Shown here: positions 8,288 through 15,029 of the stretch, in pieces | Layout of the letters: every line of letters begins with the position of its first letter | How positions within the stretch are numbered: position 1 is the first letter of the stretch | Origin: JAJNPS01 sp031430315 | GTDB taxonomy: Bacteria > Pseudomonadota > Alphaproteobacteria > Rhodobacterales > Rhodobacteraceae | Length of the DNA: 16,980 nt | Assembly (NCBI GenBank): GCA_031430315.1 | Contig: JANPBI010000047.1 | Span: forward strand, 1-16,980 | Reading direction: 5' to 3' | The notes under the pieces: model-generated | Told to the model about the DNA's origin: nothing | What the model saw: only the letters and a program-made list of their open reading frames with translations | Databases searched by the model: none | Position numbers and translations under genes: made by a program

Positions 8288-8665
8288 CTACCACCCTGAC
8301 GTAAGGCCGAGTTTCTGACACGCGAACGCCGAAACCCACCATGAAATCGATTGATCGGTCAGCACACTCATGTCCGTCGCGGGGCTCACAATGGGAAACA
8401 CCTCTGATCTTTCGTCGGCATCGTAGACGTAACCGAAGGTACGGTCCGAACAGCTGACCAGCCTGATCGCATGCGAGATTCCAGACTTACCCTCGCGCCG
8501 CGTCTCTACCTGTAGCGTGTCGCCGCTCTGCGCCTGAAGATTCAACAGAAAGTACTTTGTGCCCGGATCTGACGGGACGGGGACAGCGATTTCAGCTGCA
8601 TAGGCTGAAAATGCAAACGCCGATGAGGCCGCGACCAGCGAGGCGAGCAGTTTCAACACGGTCAC
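8288..8665 (-). CDS. Small exported protein of unknown function between nuoJ and nuoK
   Basis: I do not recognise this family. The likely start is GTG at 8665, which overlaps the nuoJ stop in a GTGA arrangement; a second in-frame GTG lies at 8659. This gives 125 residues beginning VTVLKLLASLVAASSAFAFSA, a clear signal peptide with probable cleavage after AYA at about residue 23. The mature part is about 100 residues and beta-rich, ending WWVSAFACQKLGLTSGW. It has exactly two cysteines (LVSC and FAC), which could form a disulfide in the periplasm. Extending the frame upstream to 8722 would add nuoJ-overlapping residues and hide the signal peptide, so I reject that. It separates nuoJ from nuoK, which are normally adjacent. 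A role in complex I is only suggested by position. Confidence 0.75.
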   Translation of the reverse strand: MTVLKLLASLVAASSAFAFSAYAAEIAVPVPSDPGTKYFLLNLQAQSGDTLQVETRREGKSGISHAIRLVSCSDRTFGYVYDADERSEVFPIVSPATDMSVLTDQSISWWVSAFACQKLGLTSGW

Positions 8666-9276
8666 AGCCCCTGCCCCGGCTTCACATCCACCAACTCCAT
8701 CGCCTTGGCCGGATCGCGCCACATCTGGTGCAGCACGTTCTGGCGCTTGATGTCGCGCCGATGCCGCAGCGTCAGAAGGATCGCGCCGATCATCGCAACC
8801 AGCAGGATCATCCCCGCCAGCTGGAACAAAAGGATGTACTTGTCATAGATCAGAAGCCCCAAGGCGCGAGTATTCTCCACATCCGGGATCGCGGGGGCGA
8901 CGGCTTGGCGCAACCCTTCAGCCTCGGGGGCGACTTTCCAGACGCCCACACCGATGGCGATCTGCATCAACAGGATGACGCCGATCAACAGGCCCAGCGG
9001 CATGTAGCGCGCCATTTCCCCCTTCAGTTCCGCAAAGTCGATGTCGAGCATCATGACGACGAACAGGAACAGCACCGCCACGGCGCCGACATAGACGATG
9101 ACCAGCAGCATCGCGACGAACTCGGCGCCCAAGAGGACGAACAGCCCCGAAGTCGACAGGAACGCCAGGATCAACCACAAGACCGAATGCACCGGGTTGC
9201 GGCTGACCGTGACCATAAGCCCGGCGGCAACCGTCACGAATGCAAAGACGTAAAAGGCGAAGGCGGCGACGGTCAT
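8662..9276 (-). CDS. nuoJ: NADH-quinone oxidoreductase subunit J
   Basis: Membrane subunit of complex I (ND6 homologue). It has five transmembrane helices and links the quinone-binding region to the pumping subunits. The 204-residue protein shows the family signature SRNPVHSVLWLILAFL near residues 25-40, the GAEFVAMLLVIVYVGAVAVL stretch (about 50-69) that includes the flexible third helix, and MLDIDFAEL after it. The C-terminal tail LRHRRDIKRQNVLHQMWRD is cytoplasmic. The start ATG overlaps the stop of the preceding decarboxylase-family gene by 4 nt (ATGA). The stop overlaps the GTG start of the next small exported gene. Both overlaps suggest translational coupling. Confidence 0.97.
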   Translation of the reverse strand: MTVAAFAFYVFAFVTVAAGLMVTVSRNPVHSVLWLILAFLSTSGLFVLLGAEFVAMLLVIVYVGAVAVLFLFVVMMLDIDFAELKGEMARYMPLGLLIGVILLMQIAIGVGVWKVAPEAEGLRQAVAPAIPDVENTRALGLLIYDKYILLFQLAGMILLVAMIGAILLTLRHRRDIKRQNVLHQMWRDPAKAMELVDVKPGQGL

Positions 9277-9695
9277 GTGGGTTGCTCCCCAGAATTCTCG
9301 GCAGTCTCGGCAAAGACAGCTTGCGCCAGTTCCAGCGCCTTTTGCATCGCGGGCATACCGGCGAACATCGACATTTGCCAGATCACTTCGGCGATCTCGC
9401 GCTTGGTGGCTCCGGCGGCCAGTGCGTTCCTGATGGTCGGACGCAATTGCGGCTCACCCAAGGGTCCCAGCACCGTCTGCGCCGCAATCGTCACCAGAAA
9501 CCGGGTCCGCGCATCCAGCCCTTCGGGATTAAAAGTCTTGCCGAACCACATTTCCAGCAGGTCCTTCGGCATCGCGGGAAACAGGTTTTCAAACGCCTTC
9601 ACGTCAAGGTTTTCCATCCCCGGCGTAAGGGCCTTGGCCATCTTTTGCCCCTGCTCCAGCATCGATGCGAAGATCTTGGTGAAATCGTCGGTCAT
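9273..9695 (-). CDS. Carboxymuconolactone decarboxylase-family protein (AhpD-like fold), no cysteines
   Basis: Helical protein of 140 residues. The region from about 55 to 130 (DARTRFLVTIAAQTVLG, LRPTIRNALAAGATKREIAEV, WQMSMFAGMPAMQKALELA) has the typical pattern of the carboxymuconolactone decarboxylase family. The AhpD peroxidase members use a CxxC pair, but this protein has no cysteine at all, so a thiol peroxidase activity is excluded. A decarboxylase role is not implied either, since no aromatic-degradation genes are nearby. The ATG at 9695 comes 4 nt after the nuoI stop. A longer frame up to 9845 would overlap nuoI by about 150 nt and lacks family similarity there. The stop overlaps the nuoJ start (ATGA). 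Its substrate and its link with complex I are unknown. Confidence 0.85.
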   Translation of the reverse strand: MTDDFTKIFASMLEQGQKMAKALTPGMENLDVKAFENLFPAMPKDLLEMWFGKTFNPEGLDARTRFLVTIAAQTVLGPLGEPQLRPTIRNALAAGATKREIAEVIWQMSMFAGMPAMQKALELAQAVFAETAENSGEQPT

Positions 9696-9699
9696 GCGG

Positions 9700-10203
9700 T
9701 TACCGATAAGGCGCGTCGAGTTCGAGGTTGCGGGCAATCTCGGCTTCCCAGCGGTCGCCGTTCGCCAGAAGCTTGTCCTTGTTGTAGAAGAGCTCTTCGC
9801 GCGTCTCGGTGGAGAACTCGAAGTTCGGCCCTTCGACGATGGCATCGACCGGGCAAGCCTCCTGGCAGAACCCGCAATAGATGCATTTCGTCATATCAAT
9901 GTCATAGCGCGTGGTGCGGCGGCTGCCATCCTCGCGCGGTTCGGCATCGATGGTGATCGCCTGCGCCGGGCAGATCGCCTCGCACAGTTTGCAGGCGATG
10001 CAGCGTTCTTCGCCATTGGCATAGCGGCGCAGAGCGTGCTCTCCCCGGAAACGCGGGGACAGCGGCCCCTTTTCATGCGGGTAGTTCAGCGTGGCCTTGG
10101 GGGCAAAGAAGTACTTCATGCCCAGGCCAAAGCCTTTGATGAAATCCATGAGCAGGAAGTACTTCGCCGCGCGGGTGTAGTCGGTTGTGCGTGCCGGACC
10201 CAT
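9700..10203 (-). CDS. nuoI: NADH-quinone oxidoreductase subunit I
   Basis: Peripheral-arm subunit of complex I (TYKY/Nqo9 homologue) that carries two [4Fe-4S] clusters, N6a and N6b, and passes electrons towards cluster N2 and quinone. The 167-residue protein has an N-terminal amphipathic part (YTRAAKYFLLMDFIKGF) that lies on the membrane. Two ferredoxin motifs follow: Cys68, 71, 74 with Cys78 (CIACKLCEAICP), and Cys107, 110, 113 with Cys117 (CIYCGFCQEACP). The C-terminus NLELDAPYR is as in Rhodobacter and Paracoccus homologues from memory. The ATG at 10203 has a strong GGAGG site six bases upstream that overlaps the end of nuoH, which stops 2 nt before. Confidence 0.98.
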   Translation of the reverse strand: MGPARTTDYTRAAKYFLLMDFIKGFGLGMKYFFAPKATLNYPHEKGPLSPRFRGEHALRRYANGEERCIACKLCEAICPAQAITIDAEPREDGSRRTTRYDIDMTKCIYCGFCQEACPVDAIVEGPNFEFSTETREELFYNKDKLLANGDRWEAEIARNLELDAPYR

Positions 10204-10205
10204 GA

Positions 10206-11243
10206 TCAGCCTCCTATCGCCCAGCGGGCCCAGAACCCGCCGAACACTTCAAACTTGGCCAGGAACGCGACCAGCACGACCCAGCCCAGGCTCATCGGCA
10301 AAAACACCTTCCAGCCGATGCGCATCAACTGGTCGTAGCGATAGCGGGGCACGATGGCCTTGACCATCGCGAACATGAAGAAAAAGAACGCCATCTTGGC
10401 CACCATCCACAGCGCGCCATCGGGCAGGCCGGGGATGGGCGACAGCCAGCCGCCAAAGAACAGGAGCGACATCAGCGCGCACATGAGGAAAATGGCGATG
10501 TATTCGCCGGCCATGAACAGAAGGTAGGGCGTCGATGAGTATTCGACCATGAAGCCCGCGACGAGTTCGGATTCCGCCTCGGGAAGGTCGAAGGGCGGGC
10601 GATTTGTTTCTGCCAATGCACTGATAAAGAACAGGAATACCATCGGCAGGTGGGGCAGCCAGTACCAGTTCAGCAGGCCATAATTGCCATCTTGCGCGGC
10701 CACGATGGCCGAGAAATTCATCGAGCCGGTCGAGATGATGATGCCGATGATGATCAGGCCAAGGCTAACCTCATAGCTGATCATCTGCGCTGCCGACCGC
10801 AAACTGCCCAGGAAGGGGTATTTGGAGTTCGACGCCCAGCCGCCCATGATCACGCCGTAGACTTCCAGCGATGAAACCGCGAACACAAACAGGATTGCGA
10901 CGTTGATGTCGGACAAGACCCAGCGTTCGTTGAACGGGATCACCGCCCAGGCAAGGATCGCGAGCACAAATGACAACATCGGGGCGAGGAAAAACACCGG
11001 GCGATCCGCACCTGCGGGCACCACGATTTCCTTGACGACGTATTTCAGCGCATCGGCTACCGATTGTAGCAGGCCGAAGGCGCCCACCACGTTGGGCCCC
11101 CGCCGCATCTGCACCGCCGCCCAGATCTTGCGGTCACCGTAGACGAGGAACAACAGGCTGATCATAACGAAGGCCGTGACCAAAAGGCATTGCGCCACGA
11201 TGATCAGCGCCATCCCCGCCCCTGTCGACATAAACCCGTCCAT
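10206..11243 (-). CDS. nuoH: NADH-quinone oxidoreductase subunit H
   Basis: Membrane subunit of complex I (ND1 homologue) that anchors the peripheral arm and forms part of the quinone chamber. With the ATG at 11243 it has 345 residues and eight membrane helices. Conserved cytoplasmic loops are present: GDRKIWAAVQMRRGPN (36-51), the acidic loop AETNRPPFDLPEAESE (211-226), and PRYRYDQLMRIGWK (299-312). A GTG directly before the ATG, at 11246, could also serve as start. AAGGA lies at an acceptable distance from both, and I prefer the ATG. It follows a small lipoprotein gene by 15-18 nt. Confidence 0.97.
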   Translation of the reverse strand: MDGFMSTGAGMALIIVAQCLLVTAFVMISLLFLVYGDRKIWAAVQMRRGPNVVGAFGLLQSVADALKYVVKEIVVPAGADRPVFFLAPMLSFVLAILAWAVIPFNERWVLSDINVAILFVFAVSSLEVYGVIMGGWASNSKYPFLGSLRSAAQMISYEVSLGLIIIGIIISTGSMNFSAIVAAQDGNYGLLNWYWLPHLPMVFLFFISALAETNRPPFDLPEAESELVAGFMVEYSSTPYLLFMAGEYIAIFLMCALMSLLFFGGWLSPIPGLPDGALWMVAKMAFFFFMFAMVKAIVPRYRYDQLMRIGWKVFLPMSLGWVVLVAFLAKFEVFGGFWARWAIGG

Positions 11244-11261
11244 CACCCAGTTCCTTATCGT

Positions 11262-11660
11262 TCAGACCGTCGGAATGCCCTGCTCGCCGCAATCGCGCAC
11301 TGTGACCTCGGCGTCAATGGTGCGAAAGCCGGGTGGCAGTGCGGCCGATACTGTATAGACCGCATCGCCGCGCCAGATCTCGCCTTGCCGGACGACGGTC
11401 GTGCGCACCAGCCGGGCGAAACCGAACCCCCGGATCAGCGCATATTGCGCCGCGGCACATCGTGCATAGCCTGCCACATCTTCGTCATTTCGCGCACCCT
11501 TCATGGCAACACGGAAGTTGACCAGATCACCATCGAGCAACAGCGTCTCGATGCCAAGATAGTCCTGTTGCCCGCCAAGCGAAGCCTGATGCGTCGCCGC
11601 ACAAGCGCTAAGCATCATCAGCGCCGCAAGGCAACCTGCGAGGGTCAGCGCATGATCCAT
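11262..11660 (-). CDS. Small lipoprotein of unknown function between nuoG and nuoH
   Basis: A 132-residue protein with a type II signal sequence: a hydrophobic stretch from about residue 4 and the lipobox LSAC with the modified cysteine at residue 20. It should be anchored to the periplasmic face of a membrane. The mature part has a predicted strand (VNFRVAMKG), a helix with a cysteine (AGYARCAAAQYAL), two or three strands (TTVVRQGEIW, DAVYTVSA, IDAEVTVRDC) and a second cysteine near the C-terminus. Those are the only two cysteines besides the lipobox and one in the signal peptide. The ATG is 2 nt after the nuoG stop. I do not recognise the family. Similar small frames are known between nuo genes in related bacteria, but a function in complex I is not shown. 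Confidence 0.78.
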   Translation of the reverse strand: MDHALTLAGCLAALMMLSACAATHQASLGGQQDYLGIETLLLDGDLVNFRVAMKGARNDEDVAGYARCAAAQYALIRGFGFARLVRTTVVRQGEIWRGDAVYTVSAALPPGFRTIDAEVTVRDCGEQGIPTV

Positions 11661-11662
11661 GC

Positions 11663-13684
11663 CTATTCAGCGGCCATCGGGCTTTGATCGCGGACCATTT
11701 GCATGGCGGACAGTTCCGCCATGACCTTGCTGGCCCGGGCAATCGGGTTGGTCAGGTAGAAATCCTTGGTGGCATTGCGGAAGGTGGCTTTGCCAGGATC
11801 GCGAAGCTCCAGGGAGGACCAGCCGTTGTCCGCCACCTGATCGATGCGCCCCAGATGCGGATAGGCCGCCACCAGCGCGATGCGCAAGGCGGCAAGGCTG
11901 TCCCACGGCAAGGTGGCCCCCAGTTCCGCTGACAAGGCACGTAGGACCGCCCAGTTTTCCTTGGCCTCACCCGGCGCAAAGCCCGCGCGCATCGCAAGTT
12001 GGGGTCGGCCTTCGGTGTTCACGAACAGCCCGTTTTCTTCGGTGTAGGCGGCGGCAGGCAGGATGATGTCGGCGCGGTTTGCCCCGCGGTCGCCATGGCT
12101 GCCTTGATAAATGACAAAGGGACCCGGCGCGATATTGACCTCATCCGCCCCAAGATTGTAGATGACCTCGGCCCCTTCGGTGGCCGCCGCAAGACCGCCT
12201 TCGGTCACTGCTCCCACATCCATCGCGCCTACCCGGGAGGCGGCGATGTGCAGGATCAGCAGCTTGGAATTGGAATTTTCCGCCAGCCGCATCACGTGGG
12301 CAAGAACCGCCTCGCCGTCCGCCTCGGCAATGGCACCCTGCCCCACGATCACCAGCGTCGGCATTGCCCGGGTCGCATCGGAAATCGCCTGCCCCGACAA
12401 AGCCATCAGCGCCGCACGATCCGTGCCGACATGGGCATAATCATAGGTCAGGTCAACTGCCTCGCCGACCAGCCCGATTTTCGCTCCGTGCAACCATGCC
12501 TTGCGGATGCGGGCGTTCAGCACGGGCGCTTCAACGCGGGGATTGGTACCGATCAACTGGATCATCTTTGCGCCGTCGATGTCGTCGATCGTCGCATTGC
12601 CGACATAGGCCGAGCGGTTCCCGATGGGCAAGCGCGCGCCATCGGTGCGGCATTCGACGTGACCGCCAATGCCTTCGATCAGATGTTTGAGGCTATAGGC
12701 CGCCTCGACCGGCACCAGATCGCCCACGAGGCCCGCGACCTTGCGGCCCTTCATCGCGGCGGCCGCTGCGGTCAGCGCCTCGCCCCAGCCCGCTTTGTGC
12801 AGTTTGCCGTTCTCGCGGATATAGGGTGTGTCCAGACGCTGGCGGCGTAGTCCGTCCCAGACGAAGCGGGTCTTGTCGCTGATCCATTCCTCGTTCACGC
12901 CGTCATGGTTGCGCGGCAGGATGCGCATCACTTCGCGACCCTTGGTGTCAACGCGGATGTTGGACCCCAGCGCGTCCATCACGTCGATGGATTCGGTTTT
13001 GGTCAGCTCCCAGGGCCGCGCGGTAAAGGCATAGGGTTTGGAGGTCAGCGCTCCTACCGGACACAGGTCGATGATGTTGCCCTGCAAGTTGCTGGCAAGC
13101 GTTTCATTCAGATAGCTGGTGATCTCGCTGTCTTCCCCGCGCCCGGTTTGACCCATCTGGCTGATGCCCGCGACTTCGGTGGTAAAGCGTACACATCGCG
13201 TGCAGGAGATGCAGCGCGTCATCTTGGTCTCGACCAACGGACCAAGGTTCAGATCCTCGGTCGCGCGCTTTGGCTCTCGGTAGCGGCTGAAATCCACGCC
13301 GAACGCCATCGCCTGATCCTGCAGGTCGCATTCGCCGCCCTGGTCGCAGATCGGGCAATCGAGGGGATGGTTGATCAGCAGGAACTCCATCACCCCCTCG
13401 CGGGCCTTCTTGACCATCGGGGATTTGGTCTTGACCAGCGGCGCCTCGCCGTTCGGGCCGGGGCGCAGGTCCTTGACCTGCATCGCGCAGGACGCGGTGG
13501 GTTTCGGCGGGCCGCCCACGACCTCGACCAGACACATCCGGCAGTTGCCCGCAATCGTCAGGCGCTCGTGGTAGCAAAAGCGCGGGATATCAATGCCCGC
13601 CACTTCGGCGGCCTGGATTATGGTCATCGCGCCATCGACCTCGATCTCGACCCCGTCGATGGAGATTTTTTTGAGGTTAGACAT
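11663..13684 (-). CDS. nuoG: NADH-quinone oxidoreductase subunit G
   Basis: Largest peripheral subunit of complex I (75-kDa/Nqo3 homologue), which carries iron-sulfur clusters between NuoF and the NuoI branch. In 673 residues it has an N-terminal ferredoxin domain with Cys37, Cys48, Cys51 and Cys66 for N1b. His106 with Cys110, 113 and 119 (HPLDCPICDQGGEC) binds N5, and Cys158, 161, 164 and 208 bind N4. A molybdopterin-oxidoreductase-like domain without cofactor follows. The extra cysteine motif for N7, found in E. coli and Thermus, is absent, as is usual in alphaproteobacteria and mitochondria. The ATG at 13684 lies inside the end of the preceding small gene (8-nt overlap). Confidence 0.98.
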   Translation of the reverse strand: MSNLKKISIDGVEIEVDGAMTIIQAAEVAGIDIPRFCYHERLTIAGNCRMCLVEVVGGPPKPTASCAMQVKDLRPGPNGEAPLVKTKSPMVKKAREGVMEFLLINHPLDCPICDQGGECDLQDQAMAFGVDFSRYREPKRATEDLNLGPLVETKMTRCISCTRCVRFTTEVAGISQMGQTGRGEDSEITSYLNETLASNLQGNIIDLCPVGALTSKPYAFTARPWELTKTESIDVMDALGSNIRVDTKGREVMRILPRNHDGVNEEWISDKTRFVWDGLRRQRLDTPYIRENGKLHKAGWGEALTAAAAAMKGRKVAGLVGDLVPVEAAYSLKHLIEGIGGHVECRTDGARLPIGNRSAYVGNATIDDIDGAKMIQLIGTNPRVEAPVLNARIRKAWLHGAKIGLVGEAVDLTYDYAHVGTDRAALMALSGQAISDATRAMPTLVIVGQGAIAEADGEAVLAHVMRLAENSNSKLLILHIAASRVGAMDVGAVTEGGLAAATEGAEVIYNLGADEVNIAPGPFVIYQGSHGDRGANRADIILPAAAYTEENGLFVNTEGRPQLAMRAGFAPGEAKENWAVLRALSAELGATLPWDSLAALRIALVAAYPHLGRIDQVADNGWSSLELRDPGKATFRNATKDFYLTNPIARASKVMAELSAMQMVRDQSPMAAE

Positions 13685-13856
13685 GGGCAGACCCTTTTTG
13701 TAACACGCGCGCCAACTTTTTGCGCATCTCGGCCAAAAACCCCGGGCGCAGGACAGGAGCCGCCTGATGTTCGCTTTTTTGCGTGAACGTCATGGGTTTT
13801 ACACGCGCCTCGATGTCGCGCATCATGTATTTCGGGTCAAGACTGCCGTAGCACAT
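13677..13856 (-). CDS. Small 59-residue protein of unknown function overlapping the nuoG start
   Basis: Starts MCYGSLDPKYMMRDIEARVK and ends in a basic segment, LAEMRKKLARVLQKG, that may form an amphipathic helix. It has no signal peptide or membrane helix, so it should be cytoplasmic. I chose the ATG at 13856 because the CYGSLDPKY beginning resembles small proteins I remember from Rhodobacteraceae genomes (unverified), and because the frame further upstream runs into the DUF3291 gene. It starts 7 nt after that gene and overlaps the start of nuoG by 8 nt, an arrangement suited to translational coupling with nuoG. One cysteine at position 2 might be functional. A role as a small regulator or assembly partner is speculation. 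Confidence 0.65.
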   Translation of the reverse strand: MCYGSLDPKYMMRDIEARVKPMTFTQKSEHQAAPVLRPGFLAEMRKKLARVLQKGSAHV

Positions 13857-13863
13857 GTTTGCC

Positions 13864-14361
13864 CTACTCTGCCGCCACTTGCGTGCAGCCATGGCTCTTC
13901 CAGAGCTGCGCCTCTTTCAAATATTTCCAACCAAAGGCCTCGTCACTGTCGCCATTTGCCTCAAGCTGGGCCAGCCGTGCCAGCGCCTCGTCCAATGTCG
14001 GTTTATGCCCGGCGGGTACCCACCACATAACGAAATGCATCTTGCCCAGCACCTCGAACCATTCCTGACGGCGTTCATAGAACGCACGGTGGACGGTGTT
14101 CCAGACGAAGTTTTCAAGCGTTTCCACGCTTTCCCAGACCGTCAGGTTCGACACATACTGTGGATCGCCGTCGATCTTGGCCTCGGTGTTGCCCGTCCCC
14201 GGTTCGCCCGAGCCTTCCATCATCCACACGAATCCCGGCATCCGTTTGCCAAGGCCATTGATACGATCAAGTGCCTCCATGAATTCGCCGACCCGTGGAT
14301 CGTCGGTGGGGGCCAAAAGGCGGCCGACGTTCAACTCAGCCAGGTGCATTATTCCGCTCAT
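13864..14361 (-). CDS. DUF3291 domain-containing protein
   Basis: A 165-residue soluble protein recognised as DUF3291. It begins MHLAELNVGRLLAP, followed by FMEALDRINGLGKRMPGFVW (28-47), the strand DPQYVSNLTVWESVETLENFV (66-86), HRAFYERRQEWFE (91-103) and MHFVMWWVPAGHKPTLDEA (108-126). This is the pattern of a dimeric alpha/beta-barrel fold, as in heme-degrading or antibiotic-biosynthesis-type monooxygenases, but the activity of DUF3291 is not known to me. The ATG at 14361 overlaps the preceding lipoprotein stop (ATGA). A second start at 14349 (MHLAEL) is possible and would remove four residues. The longer frame up to 14445 is a shadow of the lipoprotein gene. Its function beside nuoG is unknown. 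Confidence 0.82.
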   Translation of the reverse strand: MSGIMHLAELNVGRLLAPTDDPRVGEFMEALDRINGLGKRMPGFVWMMEGSGEPGTGNTEAKIDGDPQYVSNLTVWESVETLENFVWNTVHRAFYERRQEWFEVLGKMHFVMWWVPAGHKPTLDEALARLAQLEANGDSDEAFGWKYLKEAQLWKSHGCTQVAAE

Positions 14362-14681
14362 CGCTGCACACACCGCCCTTGCCGTACAAGGGTGCCATCT
14401 GTCGCCACCAGCGTGTCGGCGTCCTGCAGCACGCCGTCGGCCCAAACGACATCCGATCCGGCAAACCGGTCCATGCAGTACAGCGTCGCCTCATAGCGCG
14501 CGGCCTGGGCTGCCGAGGCGGCCTTGCCGGCAGCATCCCGGACGGTCACGTCAAAGTCGCGCTTGTCATCGCTGGTTGCCGCCACCTTTCCCTTAAACTT
14601 GATCCCGTCAAACAGGACGGGCGGCGGACCGCCGCAGCCTGCCAGCAGCCCTATGACAGCCATGCCCCACAGCGCCTTCAT
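14358..14681 (-). CDS. Small lipoprotein of unknown function (107 residues)
   Basis: Starts MKALWGMAVIGLLAGCGG, a short type II signal sequence with lipobox LAGC and the modified cysteine at residue 16. The mature part contains a strand region (FDGIKFKGKVAATSDDKRDF, DVTVRDA), a helix AASAAQAARYEATLYCMDRF and further strands, ending TLVRQGRCVQR. It has two cysteines besides the lipobox (LYC and GRC). The ATG at 14681 overlaps the stop of the upstream lipoprotein (ATGA). The longer frame to 14705 lies inside that gene and lacks a proper signal sequence start. I do not recognise the family. Its layout resembles the other two lipoproteins in this operon, so they could be diverged paralogues. Confidence 0.75.
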   Translation of the reverse strand: MKALWGMAVIGLLAGCGGPPPVLFDGIKFKGKVAATSDDKRDFDVTVRDAAGKAASAAQAARYEATLYCMDRFAGSDVVWADGVLQDADTLVATDGTLVRQGRCVQR

Positions 14682-14932
14682 GCGCAGCCCTCCACAAAGA
14701 CCCAAGCCCCCGCGTCATAGCGGTCATAGATGGACGATTGCAACCTTTGCCCACGGCCTTTGCACGTTGCTTCGGCCAGGTTTCGGGCCGCGGCCCCTTG
14801 ATCATTGCCAAAGGGCGCATCGCCATTCGTCACGCGCAGAGGTTGCAGCCGCGCGTCAGGCGTCCGAGGTGCCGCCGCGCACGCCGCCAGAAGACCGCTA
14901 CACGCCAATCCAAAGATGCCCACACGGATCAT
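14678..14932 (-). CDS. Small lipoprotein of unknown function (84 residues)
   Basis: From the ATG at 14932 it starts MIRVGIFGLACSGLLAACAA, a type II signal sequence with lipobox LAAC and the modified cysteine at residue 18. A GTG six bases earlier, at 14938, is an alternative start. The mature part is only about 67 residues, with LQPLRVTNGDAPFGNDQGAA, a helix ARNLAEATCKGRG, a strand stretch and the C-terminus WVFVEGCA. Two cysteines besides the lipobox (ATC and EGC) could pair. GGATGGGG upstream is a weak ribosome binding site, and a short palindrome lies just above it. The stop overlaps the next lipoprotein start. Family not recognised. Confidence 0.72.
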   Translation of the reverse strand: MIRVGIFGLACSGLLAACAAAPRTPDARLQPLRVTNGDAPFGNDQGAAARNLAEATCKGRGQRLQSSIYDRYDAGAWVFVEGCA

Positions 14933-14943
14933 GCGCACCCCAT

Positions 14944-14960
14944 CCGATCCCGGATCGGGA
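14944..14960. repeat. Short palindrome upstream of the 84-residue lipoprotein gene
   Basis: CCGATCC-C-GGATCGG (14944-14958) is a perfect 7+1+7 palindrome. It overlaps a second possible hairpin, TCCCG-GAT-CGGGA (14948-14960). It ends 11 nt before the ATG at 14932 and about 5 nt before a GTG at 14938, close to the presumed ribosome binding region, so a folded RNA might limit initiation. A DNA-binding site is the other option. GC-rich DNA gives such repeats by chance, so the confidence is modest. Confidence 0.35.
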
Positions 14961-15029
14961 CAAGCGACCCAGCGGCACGGGTGCCGGTTCTGGTCGTTGC
15001 ATCGCCAAAGACATCTTTCGCGGGTCCTG

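Noticed and set aside
9273..9845. Longer N-terminus for the decarboxylase-family protein
   Set aside because: The upstream 50 codons lie inside nuoI and are low-complexity Ser/Arg/Thr; the ATG at 9695 fits the operon spacing.
8557..10338. 593-codon open frame on the plus strand
   Set aside because: Antisense to nuoI, the decarboxylase-family gene and nuoJ; composition is typical of a shadow frame.
11663..13684. Cluster N7 in NuoG
   Set aside because: After the N4 ligands no CxxCxxxC...C motif occurs in the following region; absence is normal for alphaproteobacteria.
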